Part shown: piece after piece, positions 6,445 to 13,568 of the stretch
Position numbering within the stretch: position 1 is the first letter of the stretch
How the letters are laid out: every line of letters starts with the position of its first letter
DNA from: an uncultured Eubacterium sp.
GTDB taxonomy: Bacteria; Bacillota; Clostridia; Lachnospirales; Lachnospiraceae
NCBI GenBank assembly: GCA_905236225.1
Contig: CAJOPM010000076.1
Coordinates: 1 to 13,568, forward strand
Length of the DNA: 13,568 bases
Reading direction: 5' to 3'
The notes under the pieces: generated by a model
Seen by the model: the letters and a program-made list of their open reading frames with translations, nothing else
Databases searched by the model: none
Told to the model about the DNA's origin: nothing
Made by a program: the position numbers and the translations under genes

Positions 6445-8925
6445 CTATTCTATGACAAATTTAGCTCTGACGGCCGGAGCACCCGTTGCCTTTAACGTAA
6501 CAGTTGCCACTCCTGTAGTACCTAACGTCTTAAGAATAACGCCGCCTAGACCTCCTCTTATCATAGGCGTCCTTGGGCCGATTTGCTCAAGCATTCCATT
6601 AATTGTAACCTGTACCGGTTCGTTATAATACGAAAGCAGGTTTCCATTTTGATCAACCATGGAAAACCTCAATAATACTGCATCATAAGTATCGCCTTCC
6701 TTAAGATGCGAGTGATCTATTCTGACTCTTAAATGTTTTTCACAAGCCGGCTCTTTTATAATGCTTTTTACAACTTTACCGTCCTTAATTGCATCAAATC
6801 TAAATCTTGAGCATCTGTCGCCCCAGCCTCCTATATACTTGCCATACAACTCATATATTTTCTCAGTGGTCATTCCGTTTTTCCTAAAAAGTCTAGAACC
6901 TTTCTTGCGATCTATTCTCTTTAGTGACTCTGATCCGAATATCGCCAGTCCATTAAGCGCATCTTTAAGATAGTCTGCCTGTTCCTGCAAGAATTCCTCG
7001 CCGTCAAACAGCCGCTCTCCAATATAATCATCTATCAGTATCGGTGCATATGGCAGATTATCGTATCCGCAATCTTCATGGTTAAACTCTTTTATAAACT
7101 CATCATTTCTATACATTCTGACGCTGTCGGCATTTGTAAAAATATATATTTTCCCAAAGCATCCGCCCTCTATATCTCCTAAGTTAAATTCAGACGAGAG
7201 CTCGAGCACTATGCGTTTATCGTTAAAGCATGAATATACGGCTGCTGCCATTTTGGGATTCCTGTACATATCCATAATCCCGCTATAGCAAATATTATCT
7301 CCGCTTCCAAATTCCATGTAAGTATTATAATCACACATACTTCTGCCAAAAGACGCTGCTATTGTCTCTTGCGATATCAGTCCGTCAAGTATTCTTGCAT
7401 GATAAAGCGCCTGTAAAGACCTGATCTTTTCATTGTCAAAAGGCTTGGCTATATAATTATAACCACCATATTCACTGACTATATATGGAGTAGTCTGATC
7501 CTCTAATACATCGCTTTTCCTCTCACATCCTATTCCTCTTCCCATATACGAATAATCATTATATGCAAATACGTCTTCTAAAAGATGACTTTCATTAAAA
7601 CAGCGCACGCCGCAAGTTGCTCTGTCAGGATCTAATGCCTTTGCAAGATCATTAGTCTGTGCATAAAGCTTATCATCATCTGCGCTGTCATCTATTCTTG
7701 TTCCCCAAAGCACTATGGATGGATGGTTTCTTTGCTCTACTATCATATCCTGAAGATTAATTACAGTCTGTTTTTTAAAATCTTCTCCTCCTAAATATCT
7801 CCACCCGGGAATCTGTGTAAACACTAAAAGCCCCAGCTCATCGCATCTGTCCAAAAAATGATATGACTGAGGATAATGAGCAGTTCTTACGGCATTTAAC
7901 GCCAATTCTTTTTTGAGAATATCTGCATCCAGCCTTTGTATAGATGCCGGCAGTGCATATCCGGCATAAGGATAACTCTGGTGTCTTAAAAGCCCCCTAA
8001 TCTTTACTCTTCGTCCGTTAAGATAAAATCCATCCCCTCTAAAGATGGTCCTTCTAAAGCCTATTTTACATCTATACTCATCGATAATCTTATCACCGCT
8101 GTAAAGCCTTGTTACCATCTCGTACAAGGCCGGATATGTCACATCCCAGATACGTATGTGAGACAACTTCATGTTAAGTTCTACATAATCAGCCTTGCCA
8201 CTGGTTCTAATCTCGCGGTATTCAGCCAGCCTGGCAATATCATCACCTGTGCTATATACCCTGGTCTCCTCTTCATATCCTAAAGCAATAAGATCCTGCT
8301 GAACTTTAAGTGCTGATGTATCGCCCTTAGCATCTATCATAATTCTGCTCTTAACATCTGCCTTAGAATATATAAGTCCTTCTTTTTGCTCAGAACTGCC
8401 GTATAGTTTTTCCGAATCGGGAATATCATAAGTTACGTTAACATCTGAAATATATGCATTTTCTTTAATATGCATATATACTTCTCTGTAAAGACCGCAA
8501 AATGTCATAGCCTCTAATGTTCCACCAAATGGCGGAATATCAAGACTTTCGCTGCCATATACCTTAATAACAAGATAATTCTTCCCTATATCTTTAAGTT
8601 TTCCGGTAAGTTCAACGGTATAAGAAGTATATCCGCAGTTGTGCGTATATAAAAGCTCACCGTTAATAAACACTTCACTTTTATGCGCTGCCGCTCCAAC
8701 TTCAATATATATACGTTTATCTACCCACTGCGGTTGAAAATAGATTACTTTACGATATGCGCACGATTTGTCAGATTTTACCTGCGAAATATAATCGTAT
8801 GAAGTATTATCCATACAATGAGGCAAATCAGCATATTCTCTAGCTATACTTTCACCTGTAATAAATTTCTCATTACACTGAGTCGTAAAATCCCAGTTTC
8901 TGTTTAAATTAATCCTATCAGCCAT
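6445..8925 (-). CDS. Glycoside hydrolase family 2 (beta-galactosidase/beta-glucuronidase-like), unusual acid/base site
   Basis: 826 residues, no signal peptide, so cytoplasmic. Domain order: sugar-binding jelly roll (about 1-155), Ig-like sandwich (about 160-295), TIM barrel (about 297-600), C-terminal beta domains. Barrel landmarks are LNGRRVKIRGLLRHQ (302-316), NAVRTAHYPQSYHFLDRCDELGLL (344-367) and HPSIVLWGTR (401-410). The nucleophile is probably Glu485 in VSEYGG. The acid/base Asn-Glu normally found just after HPSIVLWG.R reads Asp412-Asp413 (RIDDS). Either Asp413 replaces Glu, or activity is altered or lost. The sugar specificity (galactose, glucuronate, mannose and others) cannot be fixed. 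The start has GGGAG at short spacing and the protein opens with the typical INLNRNWDF. It lies 82 nt after the CLC gene and 77 nt before the caspase-like gene. Confidence 0.9.
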   Translation of the reverse strand: MADRINLNRNWDFTTQCNEKFITGESIAREYADLPHCMDNTSYDYISQVKSDKSCAYRKVIYFQPQWVDKRIYIEVGAAAHKSEVFINGELLYTHNCGYTSYTVELTGKLKDIGKNYLVIKVYGSESLDIPPFGGTLEAMTFCGLYREVYMHIKENAYISDVNVTYDIPDSEKLYGSSEQKEGLIYSKADVKSRIMIDAKGDTSALKVQQDLIALGYEEETRVYSTGDDIARLAEYREIRTSGKADYVELNMKLSHIRIWDVTYPALYEMVTRLYSGDKIIDEYRCKIGFRRTIFRGDGFYLNGRRVKIRGLLRHQSYPYAGYALPASIQRLDADILKKELALNAVRTAHYPQSYHFLDRCDELGLLVFTQIPGWRYLGGEDFKKQTVINLQDMIVEQRNHPSIVLWGTRIDDSADDDKLYAQTNDLAKALDPDRATCGVRCFNESHLLEDVFAYNDYSYMGRGIGCERKSDVLEDQTTPYIVSEYGGYNYIAKPFDNEKIRSLQALYHARILDGLISQETIAASFGRSMCDYNTYMEFGSGDNICYSGIMDMYRNPKMAAAVYSCFNDKRIVLELSSEFNLGDIEGGCFGKIYIFTNADSVRMYRNDEFIKEFNHEDCGYDNLPYAPILIDDYIGERLFDGEEFLQEQADYLKDALNGLAIFGSESLKRIDRKKGSRLFRKNGMTTEKIYELYGKYIGGWGDRCSRFRFDAIKDGKVVKSIIKEPACEKHLRVRIDHSHLKEGDTYDAVLLRFSMVDQNGNLLSYYNEPVQVTINGMLEQIGPRTPMIRGGLGGVILKTLGTTGVATVTLKATGAPAVRAKFVIE

Positions 8926-9007
8926 AGAGCTCCCACCCGATAATATCTCAAATCTCTTAATATCTTACCACAACTATTTATAATGCGCCCAAAAAAACTA
9001 ACTATAT

Positions 9008-10240
9008 TTAAGTTTTATAAAATTTCTGCGTTCTATACAAGCCGAAATATCCACTCATAAGATAACTTATCGCAATAGCTATAATATAATACGCAAATCC
9101 ATCTATTCCAAACATTTCAAAACACAAAAGCAGTGCTGTAATCGGCGAATTGGTAACACCGCAAAACATAGCCCCCATAGCTGTTGCCGCACAAAGAGTT
9201 GGAGAAAGATTACAAATCATCCCAAATGCACATCCAAAAGTAGCTCCTATATAAAGAGTTGGGACAATCTCTCCACCTTTAAATCCTACCGCAAGTGTAA
9301 TAATGGTAAAAATCATCTTAATAGCAAATGTATAATAATGAGTCTGCCCTAGCAGAGCTTCTTTTATCACCTCTATCCCCAACCCATTATAGTCCTGATT
9401 GCGGACTGCAAATGTAAGCGCAGCAATAATCAGACCGCCCACAAAGATTCTTAAGTACTTATTGTGTATATAAGTCGAAAAAATATCGCCTGCTTTCTTG
9501 GTAAGCATACAAAATGATATGCTAAGCAGTGCGCAAAGGATCGCCAATACTCCTATCAAGATAATTGCTCTAACGCTTATTCCCTGTAAATCAATCTCGC
9601 AGCTAAGCCCCTTGCACCCGAAAAAGTCACTTATCACATGAGATGTAATCGCTGCTATTGCACATGGAACAAGCGCACTATACTGCATAATACCTATAGT
9701 GGATACCTCCATGGCAAATACCGTTGCACTGATCGGAGTTCCGAAAAGAGCGGAAAATGCTGCTGCCATACCGCACAATATTGCCACTCTTCTGTCCTCT
9801 TTATTAAATTTTAAAAGCTTTCCTATAAAATCCCCTAAGCTTCCTCCGATTTGTATTGCCGCTCCCTCTCGTCCGGCAGAGCCACCAAATAAATGTGTTA
9901 TAACAGTCGATATAAAAATAAGCGGCGTCATATTAAGCGGTACGTCATCTTTATTCTGAATAGCCTCAAGCACCAAATTAGTGCCCCTGTCATTTTCATC
10001 ATTTGCAAACCTATACAAAAATGTAATGAACAGACCTGCCAGTGGTAAAAGCCAAATGATACTGCCATGCTCCATTCTAAATTCCGTAACCTTGCTAATA
10101 CTCAAAAAAAAGGCTGTAGATACAAGCCCTATACCTATGCCGCAAATCAGCCCCAATATAATCCATTTTATAAGTATTCTGCTCTGCCTAAGGCCTGCCA
10201 TTGTGACAGACCTGCAGGCATTTTTCCAGTTAAACTTCAT
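9008..10240 (-). CDS. CLC family anion/H+ antiporter, CLC-F (fluoride) lineage likely
   Basis: 410 residues, polytopic. The sequence FGGSAGREGAAIQ (118-130) carries the gating glutamate (Glu125) in a GREGxxxQ form rather than GKEGP. The position of the usual GSGIP reads RGTNL (85-89), so the central chloride-coordinating serine is missing. The third filter segment is GGEIVPTLYIGA (322-333). Loss of GSGIP together with HLFGGSAGREG and GGEx(V/T)P is, as I recall it, the signature of CLC-F proteins, which export fluoride in exchange for protons. Plain chloride transport is the alternative. The gene starts 4 nt after the kinase stop, with its ribosome site (GGAAAGAGCGGA) inside the kinase 3' end, so translation is probably coupled. 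No fluoride riboswitch precedes it. Confidence 0.85.
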   Translation of the reverse strand: MKFNWKNACRSVTMAGLRQSRILIKWIILGLICGIGIGLVSTAFFLSISKVTEFRMEHGSIIWLLPLAGLFITFLYRFANDENDRGTNLVLEAIQNKDDVPLNMTPLIFISTVITHLFGGSAGREGAAIQIGGSLGDFIGKLLKFNKEDRRVAILCGMAAAFSALFGTPISATVFAMEVSTIGIMQYSALVPCAIAAITSHVISDFFGCKGLSCEIDLQGISVRAIILIGVLAILCALLSISFCMLTKKAGDIFSTYIHNKYLRIFVGGLIIAALTFAVRNQDYNGLGIEVIKEALLGQTHYYTFAIKMIFTIITLAVGFKGGEIVPTLYIGATFGCAFGMICNLSPTLCAATAMGAMFCGVTNSPITALLLCFEMFGIDGFAYYIIAIAISYLMSGYFGLYRTQKFYKT

Positions 10241-10244
10241 GTTA

Positions 10245-12485
10245 TTAGTCCGCTCTTCCTTTCACAATCAACTCTGCGGGAATATATTTAAGTAAAATAT
10301 CTTCTAATTTTTTTAGCTCTATCGGTTTTGAGATGTAGTCATTAAATCCGGCCGTTAAATACTGCTCCCTGACGCCGGCTATAGCATTAGCCGTAAGTGC
10401 TATCATAGCCGTATCTTCATTAACAAGAGACATCTCTTTTAACTTAGCAAGCGTCATTATACCATCCATCTTTGGCATCATGTGATCCAAAAAAACAATA
10501 TGGTATTTATTTTCTTTAATAAGTTCTATAGCTTCAAAACCTGACATAGCAATATCCGGCTCTATACCTGTTAGTTTGAGCATATGATTTGCAACCTTAA
10601 GATTCATCTTGTTATCATCAACAACCAGCACCTTAGCGCCTTGTATGGCAATAGGTTTATTTTCCTTTTTATGACCGTAAGGACGGCTGCTTTTCTTAGT
10701 ATATGCTCCTATAGGCACTGCATCAATCACTTTCTGTCTTAAGATAAACGAAAATGCTGAACCTTGTCCATACTCGCTCTCTACATTTAGTTTGCTTCCC
10801 ATCATATCAAGAAGCATGGTAACTATTGCCATTCCAAGCCCGGTTCCTTCAATTGCACGATTCTTTTCTTCATCGAGCCTTTCAAACGACTCAAACAATC
10901 TCGGCAAATCTTCTTTCTTAATTCCGATTCCGGTATCAGTTACTTTAACCAAAATATCTACATTTTCTTCGTCTGATGAGATCATTTTTATATCAAATTC
11001 CACCTTGCCTTCTTTAGTATATTTGATGGCATTAGTCAAAAGGTTGCTGATGACCTGCGAAATGCGCATATCATCTCCATATAATTTTACAGGCAGTTTT
11101 TCATCAACATTTACAATAAGCTCAAGGCCCTTATCTTTGGCTCTTTTAGATACAGATTTAACAAGATTTGTAATCATTGCAGATAATTCATACTCAACCG
11201 GTACTAACTCCATCTTTCCGTCTTCAAGCTTAGAAAAGTCAAGTATACTGTTTATTATTGACAAAAGGCTCCTGCCGGCCTCATCTATGTCTGATGCATA
11301 CTCTATTATACTATCATCAGATGCCTTTTGAAGAATCATTTCATTCATACCCAAAACCGCATTCATTGGTGTACGAATTTCATGTGACATTTGAGCCAGG
11401 AACCTGCCCTTTGCCTTATCGGCTGCAACTGCAAGCTCTGCCTTTTGTTTAAGCTGCAAATTATATTTATCAAGAAGTTTAATATATTCCTGATTCTTTG
11501 TATCATCAGTTATGCTAAGCTGATATCCCATTATTTTCTTGTCATCATACAAATAATCTACGCTGGCCACATAGGTTTTCTCGTCTATATTATATATGTT
11601 TTTATTGTTGGCTTTATCGGCTTCAAACGCGTCTATCCACGCAAGTATGCTGCATCTTAGTTCATCATCATCATCCATTGTCTGATCTAATCTATAACTA
11701 TTCAGCGAAGTAAATATTCTTCTTGCGCTCTGATTGCTTCCTAAATATCTTTTCTTTAAATCCAACGTGACAAAAGCTGTATCCCCCGACTGGGCCATCG
11801 ACTCTACAGCCATAACTCCGACATTGTAAAATGACATTCTATGAACGATAAAAAGATAGATTACCATTGCAAATATATAAGTAATCGGCATTATCTCATA
11901 CCCGTCTTTCATAAAATGATTGAATACATATCCGATCACGGAGAAAAAATCAGGTATGCCAAGAAGCACTAAAATAACTCTTGATATCTGCTTTTTCGTA
12001 AAAAAAGTGTGAATCAGCACAATCATAGCGGATACAAAATAAAGTGCTAAAACTGCATAAAATACCGTATGCCAAAATCCATACTCTTTTTCTATTATAA
12101 CTACGCCGCCCTGATCAAGTGCCGTAATTGTTTTATAGAACATGGGATTATAGCCGACGGAAAGCACACCGATATATGTAACAGTGCTTCCGATAAAACA
12201 TAGCAGGCGAATCAATTTTCCAACTTCTACATGGCAGAAATCAAATATGCACATCGTAATAAAAAAGGGAAGATAGCATCCGCCGACGTAGATAATCTTA
12301 ATACCGGTAATCACAAAGCTTAAATCAGCAGACTGGTACATAAAATTATACCCAAGCCCCACAAGTGAAATAAGCATAAAGATCATTGTAATATTTAATT
12401 CGAAGTGTTTGCGCCACCTATATACATAAACACAGGACAGCGCAATAATAATTAAAAATGAAATCTCATAATAGAGTATCTGCAT
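10245..12485 (-). CDS. Hybrid histidine kinase: 7TM sensor, PAS-like, HisKA, HATPase, receiver
   Basis: 746 residues. The first 215 hold seven hydrophobic helices, like the 7TM histidine kinase sensor module. A PAS-like region (about 228-330) follows, then a coiled stretch (332-360), HisKA with phospho-accepting His368 in MSHEIRTPMN, and the ATPase: N-box with Asn485 (NLLTNAIKYT), G1 DTGIG (517-521), G2 GTGLG (547-551). The receiver (about 616-735) has acidic pair Asp623-Asp624, phosphoacceptor Asp667 (FLDHMMPKMDG), Thr698 and Lys720. It has no DNA-binding output and no HPt domain, so a phosphotransfer partner or a protein-protein output must lie elsewhere. GGGAGA at 12491-12496 precedes the start. 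It heads the minus-strand run and is coupled to the CLC gene. The signal is unknown. Confidence 0.92.
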   Translation of the reverse strand: MQILYYEISFLIIIALSCVYVYRWRKHFELNITMIFMLISLVGLGYNFMYQSADLSFVITGIKIIYVGGCYLPFFITMCIFDFCHVEVGKLIRLLCFIGSTVTYIGVLSVGYNPMFYKTITALDQGGVVIIEKEYGFWHTVFYAVLALYFVSAMIVLIHTFFTKKQISRVILVLLGIPDFFSVIGYVFNHFMKDGYEIMPITYIFAMVIYLFIVHRMSFYNVGVMAVESMAQSGDTAFVTLDLKKRYLGSNQSARRIFTSLNSYRLDQTMDDDDELRCSILAWIDAFEADKANNKNIYNIDEKTYVASVDYLYDDKKIMGYQLSITDDTKNQEYIKLLDKYNLQLKQKAELAVAADKAKGRFLAQMSHEIRTPMNAVLGMNEMILQKASDDSIIEYASDIDEAGRSLLSIINSILDFSKLEDGKMELVPVEYELSAMITNLVKSVSKRAKDKGLELIVNVDEKLPVKLYGDDMRISQVISNLLTNAIKYTKEGKVEFDIKMISSDEENVDILVKVTDTGIGIKKEDLPRLFESFERLDEEKNRAIEGTGLGMAIVTMLLDMMGSKLNVESEYGQGSAFSFILRQKVIDAVPIGAYTKKSSRPYGHKKENKPIAIQGAKVLVVDDNKMNLKVANHMLKLTGIEPDIAMSGFEAIELIKENKYHIVFLDHMMPKMDGIMTLAKLKEMSLVNEDTAMIALTANAIAGVREQYLTAGFNDYISKPIELKKLEDILLKYIPAELIVKGRAD

Positions 12486-12525
12486 AACAATCTCCCATGT
12501 CAGTCTTAAGCAAATTCTGTTAATT

Positions 12526-12555
12526 ATTTTAACATATATGCGATAAACATGTCCT
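12526..12555 (-). promoter_or_regulatory. Possible promoter of the histidine kinase run
   Basis: On the minus strand AGGACA (12550-12555, 4 of 6 consensus) and TAAAAT (12526-12531, 5 of 6) are 18 nt apart, giving a leader of roughly 34 nt. Its -35 box lies only 2 bp from that of the divergent mgtC-like gene. Moderate match only. Confidence 0.35.
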
Positions 12556-12557
12556 TA

Positions 12558-12586
12558 TAGACCTTAAAATCCACTTATTATATAAT
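12558..12586 (+). promoter_or_regulatory. Probable sigma-A promoter of the MgtC-like gene
   Basis: TAGACC (12558-12563) and a perfect TATAAT (12581-12586) are separated by 17 nt. Transcription would start about 14 nt before the start codon, leaving no room for a Mg2+ leader such as an M-box. Confidence 0.5.
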
Positions 12587-12606
12587 TATTAATATGGAGG
12601 AAGATT

Positions 12607-13320
12607 ATGATTACTGAATTATTTAATGAACATCAAACTTTTGAACTTATATTTCGTTTGATTCTTGCAGCCATTTGCGGCAGCTTGATGGGACTTGAGC
12701 GAACACTTCATTTTAAATCTGCAGGTGTTAGGACACACATTGTCGTCTGCTGCGCATCTGCACTTATTATGGAAGTCTCTAAATACGGCTTTGCCGACCT
12801 GGTATCATCCTCAGGCGTGTTTTTATCCGGAACCACAGGAGCTGATCCGGCTCGCGTGGCTGCGCAGGTTATCACAGGCATCAGTTTCTTAGGTGCCGGT
12901 ATGATATTTCAGCGGGGCATTGATATAAAGGGCCTTACCAGTGCTGCCGGCATTTGGGTTATGGCAGCTGTAGGTCTGGCTATAGGCGCCGGAATGTATG
13001 TAATCGGAATTTTTGCCACTATCTTTTTAGTGGTCTTTATGTTCATACTCCACAAGCACACTATTGGCGCCGACTCCTATATTACCTACCACTTACGGCT
13101 TGTTACCTCTGATGATACCGGATTTGAAGAAATTCTTGAAAAACAGCTGACTTCCTGGAAAGCAGATTTAATTGATATGCGATGTAAGAAAAAAGACAAC
13201 TCAAACACTGTTTATGAGCTTACATTTTATATTTCGCAGGATATCACATTTAAAGAACTAAAAGATTTTATGAATACCCATGAGCAAATAATTGACATAA
13301 GCGGCTCTAAGGGGAACTAA
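12607..13320 (+). CDS. MgtC/SapB family membrane protein
   Basis: 237 residues. The N-terminal 150 form about four to five membrane helices with family hallmarks: GLERTLHFKSAGVRTH (29-44), RVAAQVITGISFLGAGMI (83-100) and GLTSAAGIWVMAAVGLAIGAG (109-129). Residues about 160-235 make a soluble ACT-like C-terminal domain. MgtC proteins are linked to survival in low Mg2+ and to control of the F1Fo ATPase in some pathogens; many Firmicute copies are uncharacterised housekeeping versions. Start ATG has GGAGG at 12596-12600 with 6 nt spacing and a TATAAT box just upstream. It is divergent from the kinase gene with a 121-nt gap and closely packed promoters. No clear terminator follows. Confidence 0.9.
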   Translation: MITELFNEHQTFELIFRLILAAICGSLMGLERTLHFKSAGVRTHIVVCCASALIMEVSKYGFADLVSSSGVFLSGTTGADPARVAAQVITGISFLGAGMIFQRGIDIKGLTSAAGIWVMAAVGLAIGAGMYVIGIFATIFLVVFMFILHKHTIGADSYITYHLRLVTSDDTGFEEILEKQLTSWKADLIDMRCKKKDNSNTVYELTFYISQDITFKELKDFMNTHEQIIDISGSKGN

Positions 13321-13348
13321 GTTTCTCTCCGGATTACTGCACTGCATA

Positions 13349-13360
13349 ATGCATATGCAT
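13349..13360. repeat. 12-bp perfect palindrome ATGCATATGCAT
   Basis: Lies 28 nt after the MgtC-like stop and ahead of the promoter-like sequence at 13388-13416. It could be an operator for that promoter; no regulator can be named. A weak terminator stem is unlikely since no T-tract follows. Confidence 0.35.
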
Positions 13361-13387
13361 GTATACAATTTTAAAGCCAACATTTTA

Positions 13388-13416
13388 TTGTGCGCCTGCC
13401 TTTCGGGTGGTACAAT
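13388..13416 (+). promoter_or_regulatory. Extended -10 promoter-like sequence before the structured element
   Basis: TTGTGC (13388-13393, weak) and TACAAT (13411-13416, 5 of 6) are 17 nt apart, with TG one base before the -10 (TGGTACAAT, 13408-13416), the extended -10 form. A transcript would begin near 13423 and run straight into the inverted repeats. Confidence 0.4.
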
Positions 13417-13436
13417 AGTACTATATTTATCAATTT

Positions 13437-13549
13437 TATATCTCAGACGAGATGACCCCCGCCTCTAAGCAAAGCATAGGCGGGGGAGAGAAACTTGTCT
13501 CAGGCGGGGTTCAATCTCCGTCTGAGATATACGCTCCGCGAGGATGCGC
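13437..13549 (+). ncRNA. Candidate structured RNA or palindromic repeat element, family unknown
   Basis: TATATCTCAGACG (13437-13449) is perfectly complementary to 13519-13531; with one bulged C (13518) the helix extends to 17 bp. It encloses a 9-bp GC hairpin, CCCCCGCCT (13456-13464) with AGGCGGGGG (13478-13486). A second AGGCGGGG at 13502-13509 could replace the 3' arm, and TCTCAGGCG (13498-13506) could compete for 13519-13527, so exclusive folds exist. A third hairpin (13532-13548) has a GCGA (GNRA) loop, which favours the plus strand. No T-tract follows any stem, so these are not plain terminators. ATG at 13562-13564 with AGGGA 7 nt upstream may begin a gene cut by the edge, making this its leader. 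It could also be a dispersed palindromic repeat. Confidence 0.45.
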
Positions 13550-13568
13550 AGGGATTTGCACATGAAAT

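Noticed and set aside
12486..12606. A fluoride (crcB) riboswitch or Mg2+ M-box in the gap between kinase and MgtC-like gene.
   Set aside because: The predicted leaders are only about 14 and 34 nt and I see neither the crcB core nor M-box helices.
13405..13413. GGGTGGTAC, which matches part of the T-box antiterminator sequence.
   Set aside because: The following ACCGCG-type bases are absent (AATAG instead), no specifier stem or terminator fits, and only about 85 nt separate it from the MgtC-like stop. It is better read as part of an extended -10 promoter.
13349..13468. A 39-codon plus-strand reading frame starting in the ATGCATATGCAT palindrome, with a hydrophobic middle.
   Set aside because: It has no ribosome binding site and its end is made of the GC-rich hairpin of the structured element.
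13456..13486. The GC hairpin as an intrinsic terminator of the MgtC-like gene.
   Set aside because: No T-tract follows on either strand, and it lies about 135 nt past the stop within a larger nested structure.
13465..13563. A minus-strand reading frame of about 32 codons from ATG at 13563, across the inverted repeats.
   Set aside because: It is encoded almost wholly by the palindromic element and shows no plausible protein features; it is probably a by-product of the repeat.

Overview
The window is AT-rich with short intergenic gaps, Gram-positive style ribosome binding sites (AAGGAGG, GGAGG, AGGTGA) and protein types common in Firmicutes. The best guess is an anaerobic gut or rumen Lachnospiraceae (the Butyrivibrio/Eubacterium/Roseburia kind). 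This rests on protein style and gene content; no marker gene fixes the genus.

Layout. (a) 1-3085, minus strand: a membrane polymerase/ligase of the O-antigen ligase type, then a secondary gene pair made of an atypical protein tyrosine phosphatase and trkA, which runs off the left edge. The phosphatase and trkA are 11 nt apart and probably co-transcribed. (b) 3086-3510: an AT-rich regulatory gap with three phased 11-bp repeats and a good sigma-A type promoter. It leads through a roughly 115-nt leader to a 60-residue plus-strand protein of unknown function. (c) 3529-12485, minus strand: a co-directional run of a 7TM hybrid histidine kinase, a CLC-type (probably CLC-F fluoride) antiporter, a family 2 glycoside hydrolase, a secreted caspase-like protease, a 54-residue Cys-rich single-TM protein and a MATE exporter. 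Kinase and antiporter are 4 nt apart, protease and Cys-rich gene 18 nt apart, and Cys-rich and MATE genes overlap by 14 nt; the two larger gaps are about 80 nt. (d) 12607-13320, plus strand: an MgtC/SapB family membrane protein, divergent from the kinase. (e) 13321-13568: no convincing gene, but a dense block of nested inverted repeats with a promoter-like sequence in front, reading like a structured RNA, a structured leader or a dispersed palindromic repeat.

How the genes may work together. TrkA, the CLC-type antiporter, MgtC and MATE are all ion- or envelope-related, so the region looks like a membrane stress and ion homeostasis neighbourhood with a sensor kinase in it. This is inference from context. 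The least ordinary items are the secreted caspase with an EF-hand-like loop and a leader hairpin over its ribosome binding site, the overlooked Cys-rich small protein, the GH2 enzyme with Asp-Asp at the usual Asn-Glu acid/base site, and the structured element at the right edge.
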